Positions 43,176 through 51,401 of a stretch of DNA of 64,000 nt are shown in pieces. The notes below the pieces were generated by a model that searched no databases, was not told the origin of the DNA, and was given only the letters and a program-made list of their open reading frames with translations. The stretch covers positions 1 through 64,000 of the forward strand of contig JAGZSF010000003.1 in NCBI GenBank assembly GCA_018381235.1, read 5' to 3'. The first letter of the stretch is position 1; each line of letters begins with the position of its first letter. The DNA comes from Collinsella sp. Its GTDB lineage: Bacteria; Actinomycetota; Coriobacteriia; Coriobacteriales; Coriobacteriaceae. The position numbers and the translations under genes are program-made.

Positions 43176-43709
43176 ATGTCCCAGCACACCAAGCACGGCT
43201 GCGACCATATCTTCTTTATCGGGTTTTTGGGTGCGGGCAAATCGACGCTCGCACGCAACGTGGGCACGATGTTCAAGCGTCGGTTTATTGATACCGACCG
43301 CCTTGTCGTGCGCCGTTGCGGCAAATCGGTAACCGAGATTTTTGAAACCGAGGGCGAGGAGCGCTTTCGCGAGCTCGAAACCTCGGCGCTCCGTTCGCTC
43401 CAAAGCGAGCGCAGCTTCCTGGTTTCGTGCGGTGGCGGCATTGTCGAGACGCCGGTCAATATCGAGCTCATGCACCAGATGGGTACCTGTGTGTACCTCG
43501 AGGGCGATTTTGAGGATTCGATGCGCCAGATCCGCCGCTCCGACACGCGCCCCGATTTCCGTTCGCCCGAGCATGCTGCGCGCCTGTTTGAGCATCGCCG
43601 TCCGCTGTATCGCCAGGCCGCCGACCTTACCCTTGATATTCGCAACAAGTCCTTCGAGGACGTTTCCTACCTTTGTGCCGAGATGCTTTTGGAGCGTGGG
43701 CTGCTATGA
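43176..43709 (+). CDS. aroK: Shikimate kinase
   Basis: AroK phosphorylates shikimate. The 177-residue protein has the P-loop FIGFLGAGKSTLA (about 14-26), DTDRLV, GEERFRELE, the substrate loop CGGGIVETP and the lid region RSDTRPDFRS. Key residues seem intact. It overlaps the aroB-like gene by 4 nt (ATGA). Confidence 0.92.
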   Translation: MSQHTKHGCDHIFFIGFLGAGKSTLARNVGTMFKRRFIDTDRLVVRRCGKSVTEIFETEGEERFRELETSALRSLQSERSFLVSCGGGIVETPVNIELMHQMGTCVYLEGDFEDSMRQIRRSDTRPDFRSPEHAARLFEHRRPLYRQAADLTLDIRNKSFEDVSYLCAEMLLERGLL

Positions 43710-44815
43710 TTCGCCGTCAACTGATCAATTTCCAAAACCGCAGCGTCGATGTCCGCGTCGGATTGGGCGCGTTCGATGAACTGTCGCGTATGTTTGCCTC
43801 GGCCGTGGGCAAGCCTAAGCGCGCGATGGTCGTTTGGAACACCGCCACATCCGAGCGTTTTGGTGAAGTCGTCGAGCATGCGCTGGTCGACGCCGGTTTT
43901 GCCGTGTCGCCGCTAGTCCTCGAGGTTTCGCCTGCTGGTGCCACGCTGGCCGATGCCGATGCGATCTTTGGCGCCCTGTCTGCCAACGGCGTTACCTGCG
44001 ACGATCTGGTTGTCGCCGTTGGCGATGCCGCAACCTGCTCGGTTGTTAGCTGGTGCGCCAACCAGTGGTGTGGCCGAACCGAGTGCGCGCTGCTGCCGAC
44101 GACCTTCGACGCCATGCTCACGGTCGCGACGACCATGAAGCCGCTCGTCGCCTCGCCGGCGAATGCGCTTCCCGCTATCGCGTTCCGTCCTGAGCCGGGC
44201 TTGGTCGTGTGTGACCTCGACCTTGTTCGCGAGGCGGACCCCGAGTACCTCAAGTTCGGCTATGTGGTGCTTGTTGGCACCATGCTTTCGAGCAGCAAGT
44301 CCCGCTGGAATCAGTTTACTGAGACCGTTCCCGAGATTCTCGCGGGCGAGGAGGTCGCGCTCGTCAATGCAGTTCAATGGTCTCAGACTGCCCGCAAGGA
44401 CGTACTGATGGCCACGAACCCGAGCGCCCGCCATGCGCTCGATTTTGGCAAGACGGGGGAGCGTACCCTGCGCGCTTGCTTGGGCGATGCTGCTTCGCAG
44501 GTTCCTGCCTACCAGCTGTTGTCCGAGGGCATGCGCTTTGAGGCGCGCCTAGCACATGATGCCTGCGACTTCGATATCGATTACGTCTTTGAGGTCGATG
44601 ACTGCCTAGAGGACTTTGGTATCGAGGAACTTGCCCTCGATCTGGAGCCTGCCGCATATATCGAGGAGTTCCGCAGGCAGCAGTTCGCTCGCTCGAATCG
44701 CAGCATGCTGCCGCTGCCCGCGGCACTCGGCGCCATTCGCCTAACGAGCGTTGAGGACGAGGTCCTTGAGCGCCATGCTCACGCTTACTTGGCTTCTCGC
44801 AAAGAACTTCTCTAA
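43706..44815 (+). CDS. 3-dehydroquinate synthase-like protein, catalytic motifs lost
   Basis: The 369-residue protein follows the AroB fold and order and sits next to aroK, but key sites have changed. The NAD-binding GGGVVGD is VAVGDAA. The segment PTTLLAQVDSSVGGKTAVN is PTTFDAMLTVATTMKPLVA, losing Asp146-, Lys152- and Asn-type residues. The zinc motif GHTFGH is GKTGER (about 248-253), and the LHGEAV His is gone. Only the AEVIKYG-like PEYLKFG with Glu and Lys remains. It is therefore probably not an ordinary Zn/NAD dehydroquinate synthase. The start overlaps aroK. Confidence 0.75.
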   Translation: MIRRQLINFQNRSVDVRVGLGAFDELSRMFASAVGKPKRAMVVWNTATSERFGEVVEHALVDAGFAVSPLVLEVSPAGATLADADAIFGALSANGVTCDDLVVAVGDAATCSVVSWCANQWCGRTECALLPTTFDAMLTVATTMKPLVASPANALPAIAFRPEPGLVVCDLDLVREADPEYLKFGYVVLVGTMLSSSKSRWNQFTETVPEILAGEEVALVNAVQWSQTARKDVLMATNPSARHALDFGKTGERTLRACLGDAASQVPAYQLLSEGMRFEARLAHDACDFDIDYVFEVDDCLEDFGIEELALDLEPAAYIEEFRRQQFARSNRSMLPLPAALGAIRLTSVEDEVLERHAHAYLASRKELL

Positions 44816-44852
44816 GATTTATTGACATCCATCGTCTTTCGTATCATGTTGA

Positions 44853-44922
44853 GGGACGGGTTTCCAATCGGTTGCGGTTCGCATGCGATTCCGACGTTCG
44901 GTTGAGACCCGTCCCGTCTTTA
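44853..44922 (+). terminator. Long hairpin before pepP
   Basis: GGGACGGGT (44853-44861) pairs with ACCCGTCCC (44907-44915) across a 45-nt region that can itself fold, followed by GTCTTTAT. It lies between the aroB-like gene and pepP, and could be a terminator or a leader structure. TTGACA (44822-44827) stands upstream. Confidence 0.5.
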
Positions 44923-44947
44923 TAGAGACAATAAGAAAGGAATCTGC

Positions 44948-46078
44948 ATGTCTGAGTTTGCTGCCGGTCCTGCCGGTCGTATCGAACGTGTCCGTGCCCT
45001 GATGGTCGAGCGCGGCTACGACGCTATCGTGGTACGCGACGAGGCCAATCTTCGTTGGCTCACGGGCGTGAAGGGCGTCTTCGACTACACCTTCGAGTTC
45101 CCGCACGCGGCGTTTATTACGGCTGACCAGTGCCTGTTCCATACCGACTCGCGCTACCTCAACAGCTTTGAGGAGAACACGCCCGCCGGCAGCCCTTGGG
45201 TCTATGACATGGACGAGGGCACCATCCCCGGTTGGGTCGCCGGCAAGATCGCAGCCAACAAGTGCCGCGTCTGCGCTGTCGAGGACGATATGCAGATCAA
45301 CTTCTACCAGGGCATTCAGCGTGGTCTGGAGGATCGTTCCGTCGCCTGCATGTTGCCGCTGATGCATGACGACATCCGCAAGATGCGCGCCATCAAGGAT
45401 GCCGAGGAGATCGAGCTCATGCGCCATGCACAGTCGATCACTGACGCCGCCTTCCAGCACATGCTCGGCTTTATTAAGCCCGGTATGACCGAGAAGCAGG
45501 TTCGCAACGAGCTCGAGAACTTTATGTTCGCCAACGGCGCTGACAGCCTTGCCTTCGGCTCCATCGTAGCGAGCGGTCCCAACACCGCCAACCCGCATGC
45601 CGTGCCGAGCGACCGCGTGATCGAGAAGGGCGACTTTGTCCTCATGGATTACGGCGCGGGCTACTGCGATTATCGTTCCGATATGACGCGCACCGTCGTG
45701 ATGGGCGAGCCCACGCAGGAACAGCTCGACCTGTATGCGCTCGTGCGCCGTACGCACGAGGAATGCGTCGCCGCCATCCATCCGGGCGTCGAGGGCAACG
45801 ACATTTTCAAGCTTTCCAAGAAGATCATCGGCGATGCCGGCTATGGCGATTACTACAACCATGGTCTGGGCCACGGCGTGGGCATCGACATCCACGAGCT
45901 GCCCAACTTCAACCGCAGCAAGAACACCATCGAGATCGGCTCGGTTGTCACCATGGAGCCCGGCGTCTACCTGCCCGGCGTGGGCGGCGTGCGCCTTGAG
46001 GACTACGGCGTGGTCACCGAGAACGGCTACGAGCCCTTCACCAAGACCCCGCACGACCTGCACGTTATCGACTGCTAG
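44948..46078 (+). CDS. pepP: Xaa-Pro peptidase (M24 family)
   Basis: A 376-residue creatinase-fold metallopeptidase. The N-terminal creatinase_N domain is followed by the M24 domain with metal ligands Asp in LMDYGAGY and SDMTRT, His in HGLGHGVGIDIHE, and Glu in TMEPGVYLP and RLEDYGVV. All five ligands are present. It probably cleaves N-terminal X-Pro from peptides. Precedes efp, a very common pairing. Confidence 0.93.
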   Translation: MSEFAAGPAGRIERVRALMVERGYDAIVVRDEANLRWLTGVKGVFDYTFEFPHAAFITADQCLFHTDSRYLNSFEENTPAGSPWVYDMDEGTIPGWVAGKIAANKCRVCAVEDDMQINFYQGIQRGLEDRSVACMLPLMHDDIRKMRAIKDAEEIELMRHAQSITDAAFQHMLGFIKPGMTEKQVRNELENFMFANGADSLAFGSIVASGPNTANPHAVPSDRVIEKGDFVLMDYGAGYCDYRSDMTRTVVMGEPTQEQLDLYALVRRTHEECVAAIHPGVEGNDIFKLSKKIIGDAGYGDYYNHGLGHGVGIDIHELPNFNRSKNTIEIGSVVTMEPGVYLPGVGGVRLEDYGVVTENGYEPFTKTPHDLHVIDC

Positions 46079-46101
46079 TCTACTTCGGTAGATAGTTTGG
46101 G

Positions 46102-46144
46102 GCGGGGCGTTCGGATCGATTCGGACGCCCCGCGTTCTCTTTTT
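46102..46144 (+). terminator. Terminator of pepP
   Basis: GCGGGGCGT (46102-46110) pairs with ACGCCCCGC (46125-46133), with TCGGATCGATTCGG between, followed by GTTCTCTTTTT. Confidence 0.8.
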
Positions 46145-46175
46145 ATGCGCTCGCTGCAGGCACCGTCTGCAAGTG

Positions 46176-46181
46176 TATAAT
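46176..46181 (+). promoter_or_regulatory. -10 box of the efp operon promoter
   Basis: A perfect TATAAT about 58 bp before efp. The -35 region (GCTGCA at 46153-46158) is poor. Confidence 0.6.
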
Positions 46182-46238
46182 TTCTGTCGTATGTAATTTG
46201 GACGCTTGTGCGTTCTGCCCATAACAAGAAAGGTCGCT

Positions 46239-46802
46239 ATGCCTACCATTTCTACCGCCGACTTCAAGAACGGCCTCGGTCTCCGCATCAAGGACAAGGT
46301 CTACACCATCGTCGAGTTCCAGCATGTCAAGCCGGGCAAGGGCGGCGCGTTTGTGCGCTACAAGACCCGCGACATCAAGAGCGGCCGCGTCGTCGAGAAC
46401 ACCTGCAACGCCGGCACCAAGTTCGAGAGCGTCATGCTTACCACCCGCGAGTTCCAGTACCTCTACAACGATGGCGCCGACTACATCTTCATGGACAACG
46501 AGTCCTATGAGCAGGTTCCCGTTCCCGAGGACATGGTGGGCGAGAACTCCAAGTGGCTGCGCGAGAACGACATCTGCCAGCTGCTCTTCGCCGACGATGA
46601 GCTCATGGGCGTGACCCCCCCGATGTTCATCGAGACCACCATCGTCCAGACCGACCCGGGCTTTAAGGGCGACACCGTCCAGGGTTCCACCAAGCCGGCC
46701 ACGATTGACACCGGCGCTGTCATCCAGGTCCCCATGTACCTCAACGAGGGCGAGGTCATCAAGGTTGACACCCGCGACGGCAAGTTCGTCTCCCGCGTCT
46801 AG
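46239..46802 (+). CDS. efp: Elongation factor P
   Basis: EF-P relieves ribosome stalling at polyproline. The 187-residue protein has all three beta-barrel domains and the loop KPGKGGAFVR with Lys34 at the tip, the residue modified in other species. No modification genes are in the window. The start is ATG 46239 after AAAGG. Followed by Asp23 and nusB. Confidence 0.97.
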   Translation: MPTISTADFKNGLGLRIKDKVYTIVEFQHVKPGKGGAFVRYKTRDIKSGRVVENTCNAGTKFESVMLTTREFQYLYNDGADYIFMDNESYEQVPVPEDMVGENSKWLRENDICQLLFADDELMGVTPPMFIETTIVQTDPGFKGDTVQGSTKPATIDTGAVIQVPMYLNEGEVIKVDTRDGKFVSRV

Positions 46803-46826
46803 CAACCAACTCTTCTAGGAGGACTC

Positions 46827-47189
46827 ATGCCCCAGGAAATCAAGATTGACGGCATCGGCATTTCGCCCGATGTTCTGACCGCCATCGTCTCGCGCGCCGT
46901 GTCCGATGTCGAGGGCATCGCCTCCGTTGGCGTCAAGGACCTTGCCACCAACCTTGTCTCCATGATGCTCTCGTCCAAGGCCCCGGCTTCCGAGCCGGCG
47001 GTCGAGGCCGAGGTCATCGGCGACAAGCTCGCACTCACCGTGCGCGTCGTGGTGTTCTTTGGCTATCCGTTCAAGAAACTCGCCGAGGCCGTTCGCGCCG
47101 TCGTGGTCGCCGCCATCGATGCCCAGGTGGGCGTTGAGGTCGAGCGCGTCGACGTTTGCATCGACGGCCTCGTTTTCCCCAAGGAGTAA
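46827..47189 (+). CDS. Asp23/Gls24 family protein
   Basis: A 120-residue paralogue of the protein at 646-1002. Its segments IVSRAVSDVEGIASVGV and LTVRVVVFFGYPFKKLAEAV fit the family. AGGAGG precedes the ATG. It is placed between efp and nusB, as in many Gram-positives, where its role is not settled. Confidence 0.87.
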   Translation: MPQEIKIDGIGISPDVLTAIVSRAVSDVEGIASVGVKDLATNLVSMMLSSKAPASEPAVEAEVIGDKLALTVRVVVFFGYPFKKLAEAVRAVVVAAIDAQVGVEVERVDVCIDGLVFPKE

Positions 47190-47192
47190 CCT

Positions 47193-47786
47193 TTGAGCCT
47201 TAAGGTTTATCGCGGGCGTACGCTTGCCCGCAGTCAGGCGCTGCAGCTGCTGTTCCAGGCCGAGGCCACGGACAGCCCGCTCGAGCGCGTCCTCGAGGGT
47301 GATTTCCTGATCTCGAAGGGTCCCCTCGACCCCTATGCGCTGGAGCTGTGCCGCGGTGCCTACGAGCATATCGACCGCATCGACTGCGCTCTGCGCTCCG
47401 TTGCCAAGAACTGGGATCTTATGCGCATGCCCGGCGCCGACCGCAATCTGCTGCGTATCGCCGTTTACGAGATGCGTTTCCTCACCGACGAGGAGGTCTC
47501 GGACGCCATCGTGATCAACGAGGCCGTCGAACTTGCCAAGGCCTATGGCACCGACCAGTCCGCGTCGTTCGTCAACGGCGTGCTGGGCAAGATCGCTCGC
47601 AGCGAGGAGCTGCCGGGCGAGGACCTGTATCAGGAGCTGCTGGCCGAGGATCGCGCCCGCGAGGAGGCCCAGGCTGCCGAGGCTGCCGCTAAGGTTGCCG
47701 CCGCTCAGGCTGCCGCTGGCGTTCTGGACGAGGATACGGATGCTGCAGAGGTCGACGAGGCCGACACCGACTCCGTCGAGGAGTAG
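47193..47786 (+). CDS. nusB: Transcription antitermination factor NusB
   Basis: NusB binds boxA RNA with NusE and supports rRNA transcription. The NusB fold spans about 1-140 (RTLARSQALQLLFQAEAT, then ELAKAYGTDQSASFVNGVLGKI), followed by an Ala/Glu/Asp-rich tail of about 55 residues that is not part of the usual domain. It starts at TTG 47193 with AAGGAG 6 nt before. Confidence 0.94.
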   Translation: MSLKVYRGRTLARSQALQLLFQAEATDSPLERVLEGDFLISKGPLDPYALELCRGAYEHIDRIDCALRSVAKNWDLMRMPGADRNLLRIAVYEMRFLTDEEVSDAIVINEAVELAKAYGTDQSASFVNGVLGKIARSEELPGEDLYQELLAEDRAREEAQAAEAAAKVAAAQAAAGVLDEDTDAAEVDEADTDSVEE

Positions 47787-47788
47787 CC

Positions 47789-48055
47789 ATGCCAGAGGGT
47801 TCCGTCCGCAACTTCGACGAGATCTCGGACCGCTTGGACCAGATTATCGCTACCGTTCGCTCCAAGGACACGTCCTTGGAGCGTTCGCTCGATCTGTTTG
47901 ACGAGGCGATTGAGCTCGGCTCTCGCGCAGTCGATATGGTCGACAAGTTTGAGCTGACGCCGCGTGAGGCTGATAAGCTCGAGCAAGAATACGATGAGGA
48001 TGCGGCAAACGAATCACAGGATGGCCAGGCTGCATCTACGGATACGAATGGTTGA
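47789..48055 (+). CDS. xseB: Exodeoxyribonuclease VII small subunit
   Basis: An 88-residue helical acidic protein of the XseB family: NFDEISDRLDQIIATVRSKD, LERSLDLFDEAIEL. It lies 2 nt after nusB and before tlyA. The large subunit XseA, usually adjacent, is not found in the window. Confidence 0.88.
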   Translation: MPEGSVRNFDEISDRLDQIIATVRSKDTSLERSLDLFDEAIELGSRAVDMVDKFELTPREADKLEQEYDEDAANESQDGQAASTDTNG

Positions 48056-48867
48056 TGGCATTCATGAAACGCGTGCGTCTCGATGACGAACTGATTTCAC
48101 AGGGCATCTGCGCCGATCGCGCGGATGCCCTTCGCACTCTTATGGCCGGCTTGGTCTCGAGCGGTGGTGAGCGTTTGACCTCGCCGGGGCTTAAGGTTGC
48201 CCCGGGCCTGCCGCTGCATGTGAAAGGTCGCATCCCATATGTTGGGCGCGGTGGCCTTAAGCTCGAGGGCGCGCTCGATGCGTTTGATATCGACCCGACG
48301 GGCCTTGCTTGCCTGGATGTTGGGTGTTCTACCGGCGGTTTTACCGATTGCCTGCTCAAGCGCGGCGCCGCGACCGTCGTCTCGGTTGACGTGGGGCGTG
48401 CCCAGTTTGATTGGTCGCTACGTCAGGACGATCGCGTGACGCTGCACGAGCGCACCAACGTGACGCAGCTACCCGAGTTTGGCTATGAGGGCGCTATCGA
48501 CCTGGCCGTGTGCGACGTGTCGTTTACCAGCATCGCGAACATCATCGACGCGGTGCTAGCGTGCCTGACGCCTACGGGTTCGTTTTGTACGCTGGTAAAG
48601 CCGCAGTTTGAGGCTCCGGCAGCGCTGGTGGGCGAGGGCGGTATCGTGACCGACCCCGCCGTGCGTGTCGACACGCTCGTTGCGGCCATCGAGCTGTTTG
48701 CCGCGAAGGGCCTGTTCCCGGTCGACGTGTGCGTGTCGCCTATCCATGGCGCCAAGGGCAACGTTGAGTTTTTCCTGTACGGCACGAGACTCGCCCCCGG
48801 CGAGCGCTCGAAAGACGAGCTGCAAGCACAGGTATCGGCTTTGAGCGAGAAAGCGGCAACGCTATGA
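48055..48867 (+). CDS. tlyA: TlyA family rRNA 2'-O-methyltransferase
   Basis: TlyA methylates 16S and 23S rRNA at cytidine ribose. The 270-residue protein has an N-terminal S4 domain (RLDDELISQGICADRADALRTLM), then the FtsJ-like domain with SAM motif DVGCSTGGFTDCLLKRGA and CDVSFTSI, KPQFEAP. The start overlaps the xseB stop (TGATG); ATG 48064 is an alternative. The next gene, nadK, overlaps by 4 nt. xseB-tlyA-nadK-recN is conserved in Gram-positives. Confidence 0.92.
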   Translation: MAFMKRVRLDDELISQGICADRADALRTLMAGLVSSGGERLTSPGLKVAPGLPLHVKGRIPYVGRGGLKLEGALDAFDIDPTGLACLDVGCSTGGFTDCLLKRGAATVVSVDVGRAQFDWSLRQDDRVTLHERTNVTQLPEFGYEGAIDLAVCDVSFTSIANIIDAVLACLTPTGSFCTLVKPQFEAPAALVGEGGIVTDPAVRVDTLVAAIELFAAKGLFPVDVCVSPIHGAKGNVEFFLYGTRLAPGERSKDELQAQVSALSEKAATL

Positions 48868-49724
48868 AGGTCTTTCTGGTTCCCAATTACTATAAGCAAG
48901 AGGCGGTCGAGAGCGGCCTGATGCTCGAGCTCTGGCTGACGCGCCAGGGCTACGAGGTCGCATGGGCGGCCGATCAGCGCTCGAAGATTCAGAGCACGCC
49001 CGATGTCGACGATGCCGACTTGGTCATCACGCTCGGCGGCGACGGCACGCTTTTGCGGGCTGCCCGCATCCTCAACTATCGCGAGATTCCCATTCTTGGT
49101 CTTTCCTATGGTCATCTGGGTTTTTTGACCGCAGCGAGTCCCGAGGAGCGCGACATTTTGCAGGTTGTGAGCGATGCCCTGTCCGGTGAGCTCCACGTGA
49201 GCCGTCGCGCTACGATTGCCGCAGACATCGTTTCCGTGCGTGAGGACGGCACGAAGGATGTCGTGCGTTCGTTCGCCCTCAACGATATGGCGCTCACGCG
49301 TGGGCCCCTGTCCGATATGGTCGAGTTCGACATCACCGTATCGGGCCACCATATCGATCGCTTGCGCGGCGATGGTGTGGTTGTGTCCACGGCAACCGGC
49401 TCCACGGGTTACGCCCTCAGTGCCGGCGGTCCTATCGTGAGTCCGGATTATACGGGCATGGTCTGCGTGCCGATCGCGCCGCATACGATTCAGGCCCGTG
49501 CCTTTTTGACCTCGCCGAGCGATGTTGTCGAGATTTTTATGTCCGATGACCGCCCGAGTGTACCGGCTATTGCCATCGACGGGCAGTTTATTACCTGCGA
49601 TGGCACCGTCGAGAGCGTGGCCGTGCGTCGCGGTCCCGGCGATGTGCTGCTGCTCGACTATGGCCCCGAGAGCTTCTACAACTCGGTAAGCCGCGTGTTC
49701 TACGGAGTTCGCCATGATCGATGA
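48864..49724 (+). CDS. nadK: NAD kinase
   Basis: NAD kinase makes NADP from NAD and ATP. The 286-residue protein has the GGDGTLLRAAR motif (about 58-68), LGHLGFL-like YGHLGFLTAA, ALNDMALTR, and TGSTGYALSAGGPIVSP. Coupled to tlyA upstream and overlapping recN by 11 nt. Confidence 0.95.
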   Translation: MKVFLVPNYYKQEAVESGLMLELWLTRQGYEVAWAADQRSKIQSTPDVDDADLVITLGGDGTLLRAARILNYREIPILGLSYGHLGFLTAASPEERDILQVVSDALSGELHVSRRATIAADIVSVREDGTKDVVRSFALNDMALTRGPLSDMVEFDITVSGHHIDRLRGDGVVVSTATGSTGYALSAGGPIVSPDYTGMVCVPIAPHTIQARAFLTSPSDVVEIFMSDDRPSVPAIAIDGQFITCDGTVESVAVRRGPGDVLLLDYGPESFYNSVSRVFYGVRHDR

Positions 49725-51342
49725 GCTGCAGGTTTCAAACATTGCACTCATTCGTGAAGCGACGCTGGTGCCCAGCGCTGGCCTAACGGTCCTGACCGGC
49801 GAGACTGGCGCCGGCAAGACTGCGCTGCTCTCGGCGCTTAAGCTCATCTTGGGCGAACGCGCGGATTCGTCGACCGTGCGCGAGGGCGAGGCGCTGGCGA
49901 GCGTCGAGGCGCGCTTGTTCGATGGCCCGCACGACACGGAGGGCTTCACCGTGCAGCGCAGCCTTTCTGCCGAGGGTCGCAGCCGCGTCAAGATTGACGG
50001 CCGCATCGCCAGCGTGCGCGAGCTATCCGAGCGCGTCGGCGTGATGATGGATCTGTGCGGCCAGCATGAACATCAGCGCCTGCTCGATCCGGCACATCAT
50101 GTTGCCATGGTTGATGCCTGGGCTGGTCGCTCTGCGCTCGAGGCGCTCGACCGCTATCGTGCCTGCCTCAAGGCGTCGCGTGCAGCTGCCAAGGAGGTCC
50201 GTCGCGTCGAGGAGGCGTCGCGTGCGCAGGGGAGTCGTGTCGAGGAGGCGCGCTTCGCCCTGGAGCGTATCGCCGAGGTTGACCCCAAGCCAGGTGAGTA
50301 CGAGGAGCTCGAGGAGCTGCTGCCGCGCTCGGAGCATGCCGAGGTGCTGGTAGCGACTGCTAACGAGGCCCATGCATCGCTTGCTGCCGAAGGGGGAGCG
50401 CTCGATGCTGTGAACGGCGCCGTAGCCGAGCTTTCGCGCATGGCGACCGTTGACCGCAAGCTAGGCGACATCGCCGTTGCGCTTTCGGACGCCTGCATCT
50501 CGCTCGAGGATTGCGCCAATGAGCTGCGTGCTTATCGCGATGGCGTCGCCTTCGACCCGCGTGAGCTCGCTCGTATGCGCGAGCGCTATTCCGACCTCAA
50601 GGGCCTGCTGCGCCAGTGGGGTCCCACCATGGACGATGTTTTTGCCATGCGCGATCGCTCGCAAGAGCTGCTGTCCCTGGTCGATGATGGCGATGAACAG
50701 ATCAGAAAGGCGCGTGAGGCACTCGGGAGCGCCGAGCACGAGTTGTTTGCCGCTGCCAAGGCACTTAAGCGCGCCCGTAATACGGCGGCCCCGCGCTTCT
50801 GCCACGAGGTGGGCCGCCAGATGGCTCGCCTGGAGATGGGCGGCGCCGAGCTCGTCTGGGAGTCACGTGATCTTCCCCGTGCTGAGTGGACGCCGGTTGG
50901 TCCTTCGAGCTACGAGCTGCTATACCGCAGCGGTGCCGGTTTGACGCCGCGCCCCCTGCGCCGCATTGCGTCGGGCGGCGAGCTCAGCCGCGTCATGCTG
51001 GCAAGCAAGGTTGTTCTCGGCAATGCGGACGGCGTCGACACTCTGGTATTCGACGAGGTCGATGCCGGTGTCGGCGGCTCTACGGCTCGTGCTCTTGCTG
51101 GTGTGCTGGCCGATCTTGCCGCTACTCATCAGGTCATCGTCGTAACGCACCTTGCGCAGGTTGCGGTCATGGCCGACAAACATTATGTTGTCAGTAAGGA
51201 ACCGGGCGATGTTCCCCAGACGCATTTGGACGAGGTAACCGGCGAAGCGCGTACCGCCGAGATCGCCCGCATGTTGAGCGGCGATCAATCGGAGGCAAGC
51301 CTGGCGCACGCCAGGCAGATGCTTGAAGAAGCTCGAGGTTAG
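49714..51342 (+). CDS. recN: DNA repair protein RecN
   Basis: RecN is an SMC-like ATPase in double-strand break repair. The 542-residue protein has Walker A LTGETGAGKTALLSAL (about 28-43), GQHEHQRLLDP, a central coiled coil, the signature ASGGELSRVMLA (about 423), and Walker B LVFDEVDAGVGG. End of the efp-to-recN gene run. Confidence 0.95.
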   Translation: MIDELQVSNIALIREATLVPSAGLTVLTGETGAGKTALLSALKLILGERADSSTVREGEALASVEARLFDGPHDTEGFTVQRSLSAEGRSRVKIDGRIASVRELSERVGVMMDLCGQHEHQRLLDPAHHVAMVDAWAGRSALEALDRYRACLKASRAAAKEVRRVEEASRAQGSRVEEARFALERIAEVDPKPGEYEELEELLPRSEHAEVLVATANEAHASLAAEGGALDAVNGAVAELSRMATVDRKLGDIAVALSDACISLEDCANELRAYRDGVAFDPRELARMRERYSDLKGLLRQWGPTMDDVFAMRDRSQELLSLVDDGDEQIRKAREALGSAEHELFAAAKALKRARNTAAPRFCHEVGRQMARLEMGGAELVWESRDLPRAEWTPVGPSSYELLYRSGAGLTPRPLRRIASGGELSRVMLASKVVLGNADGVDTLVFDEVDAGVGGSTARALAGVLADLAATHQVIVVTHLAQVAVMADKHYVVSKEPGDVPQTHLDEVTGEARTAEIARMLSGDQSEASLAHARQMLEEARG

Positions 51343-51360
51343 GTCGTATCAGCGGTGTTG

Positions 51361-51393
51361 GTGGGACAAAATAGACTGAATTTTTTGTCCCAC
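51361..51393. terminator. Bidirectional hairpin between recN and RpiR gene
   Basis: GTGGGACAAAA (51361-51371) and TTTTGTCCCAC (51383-51393) form an 11-bp perfect stem with A/T runs at both sides, between converging genes. A lone TTTTGTCCCAC also occurs at 34471-34481, after rarA. Confidence 0.7.
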
Positions 51394-51401
51394 TTCGCGT
51401 T

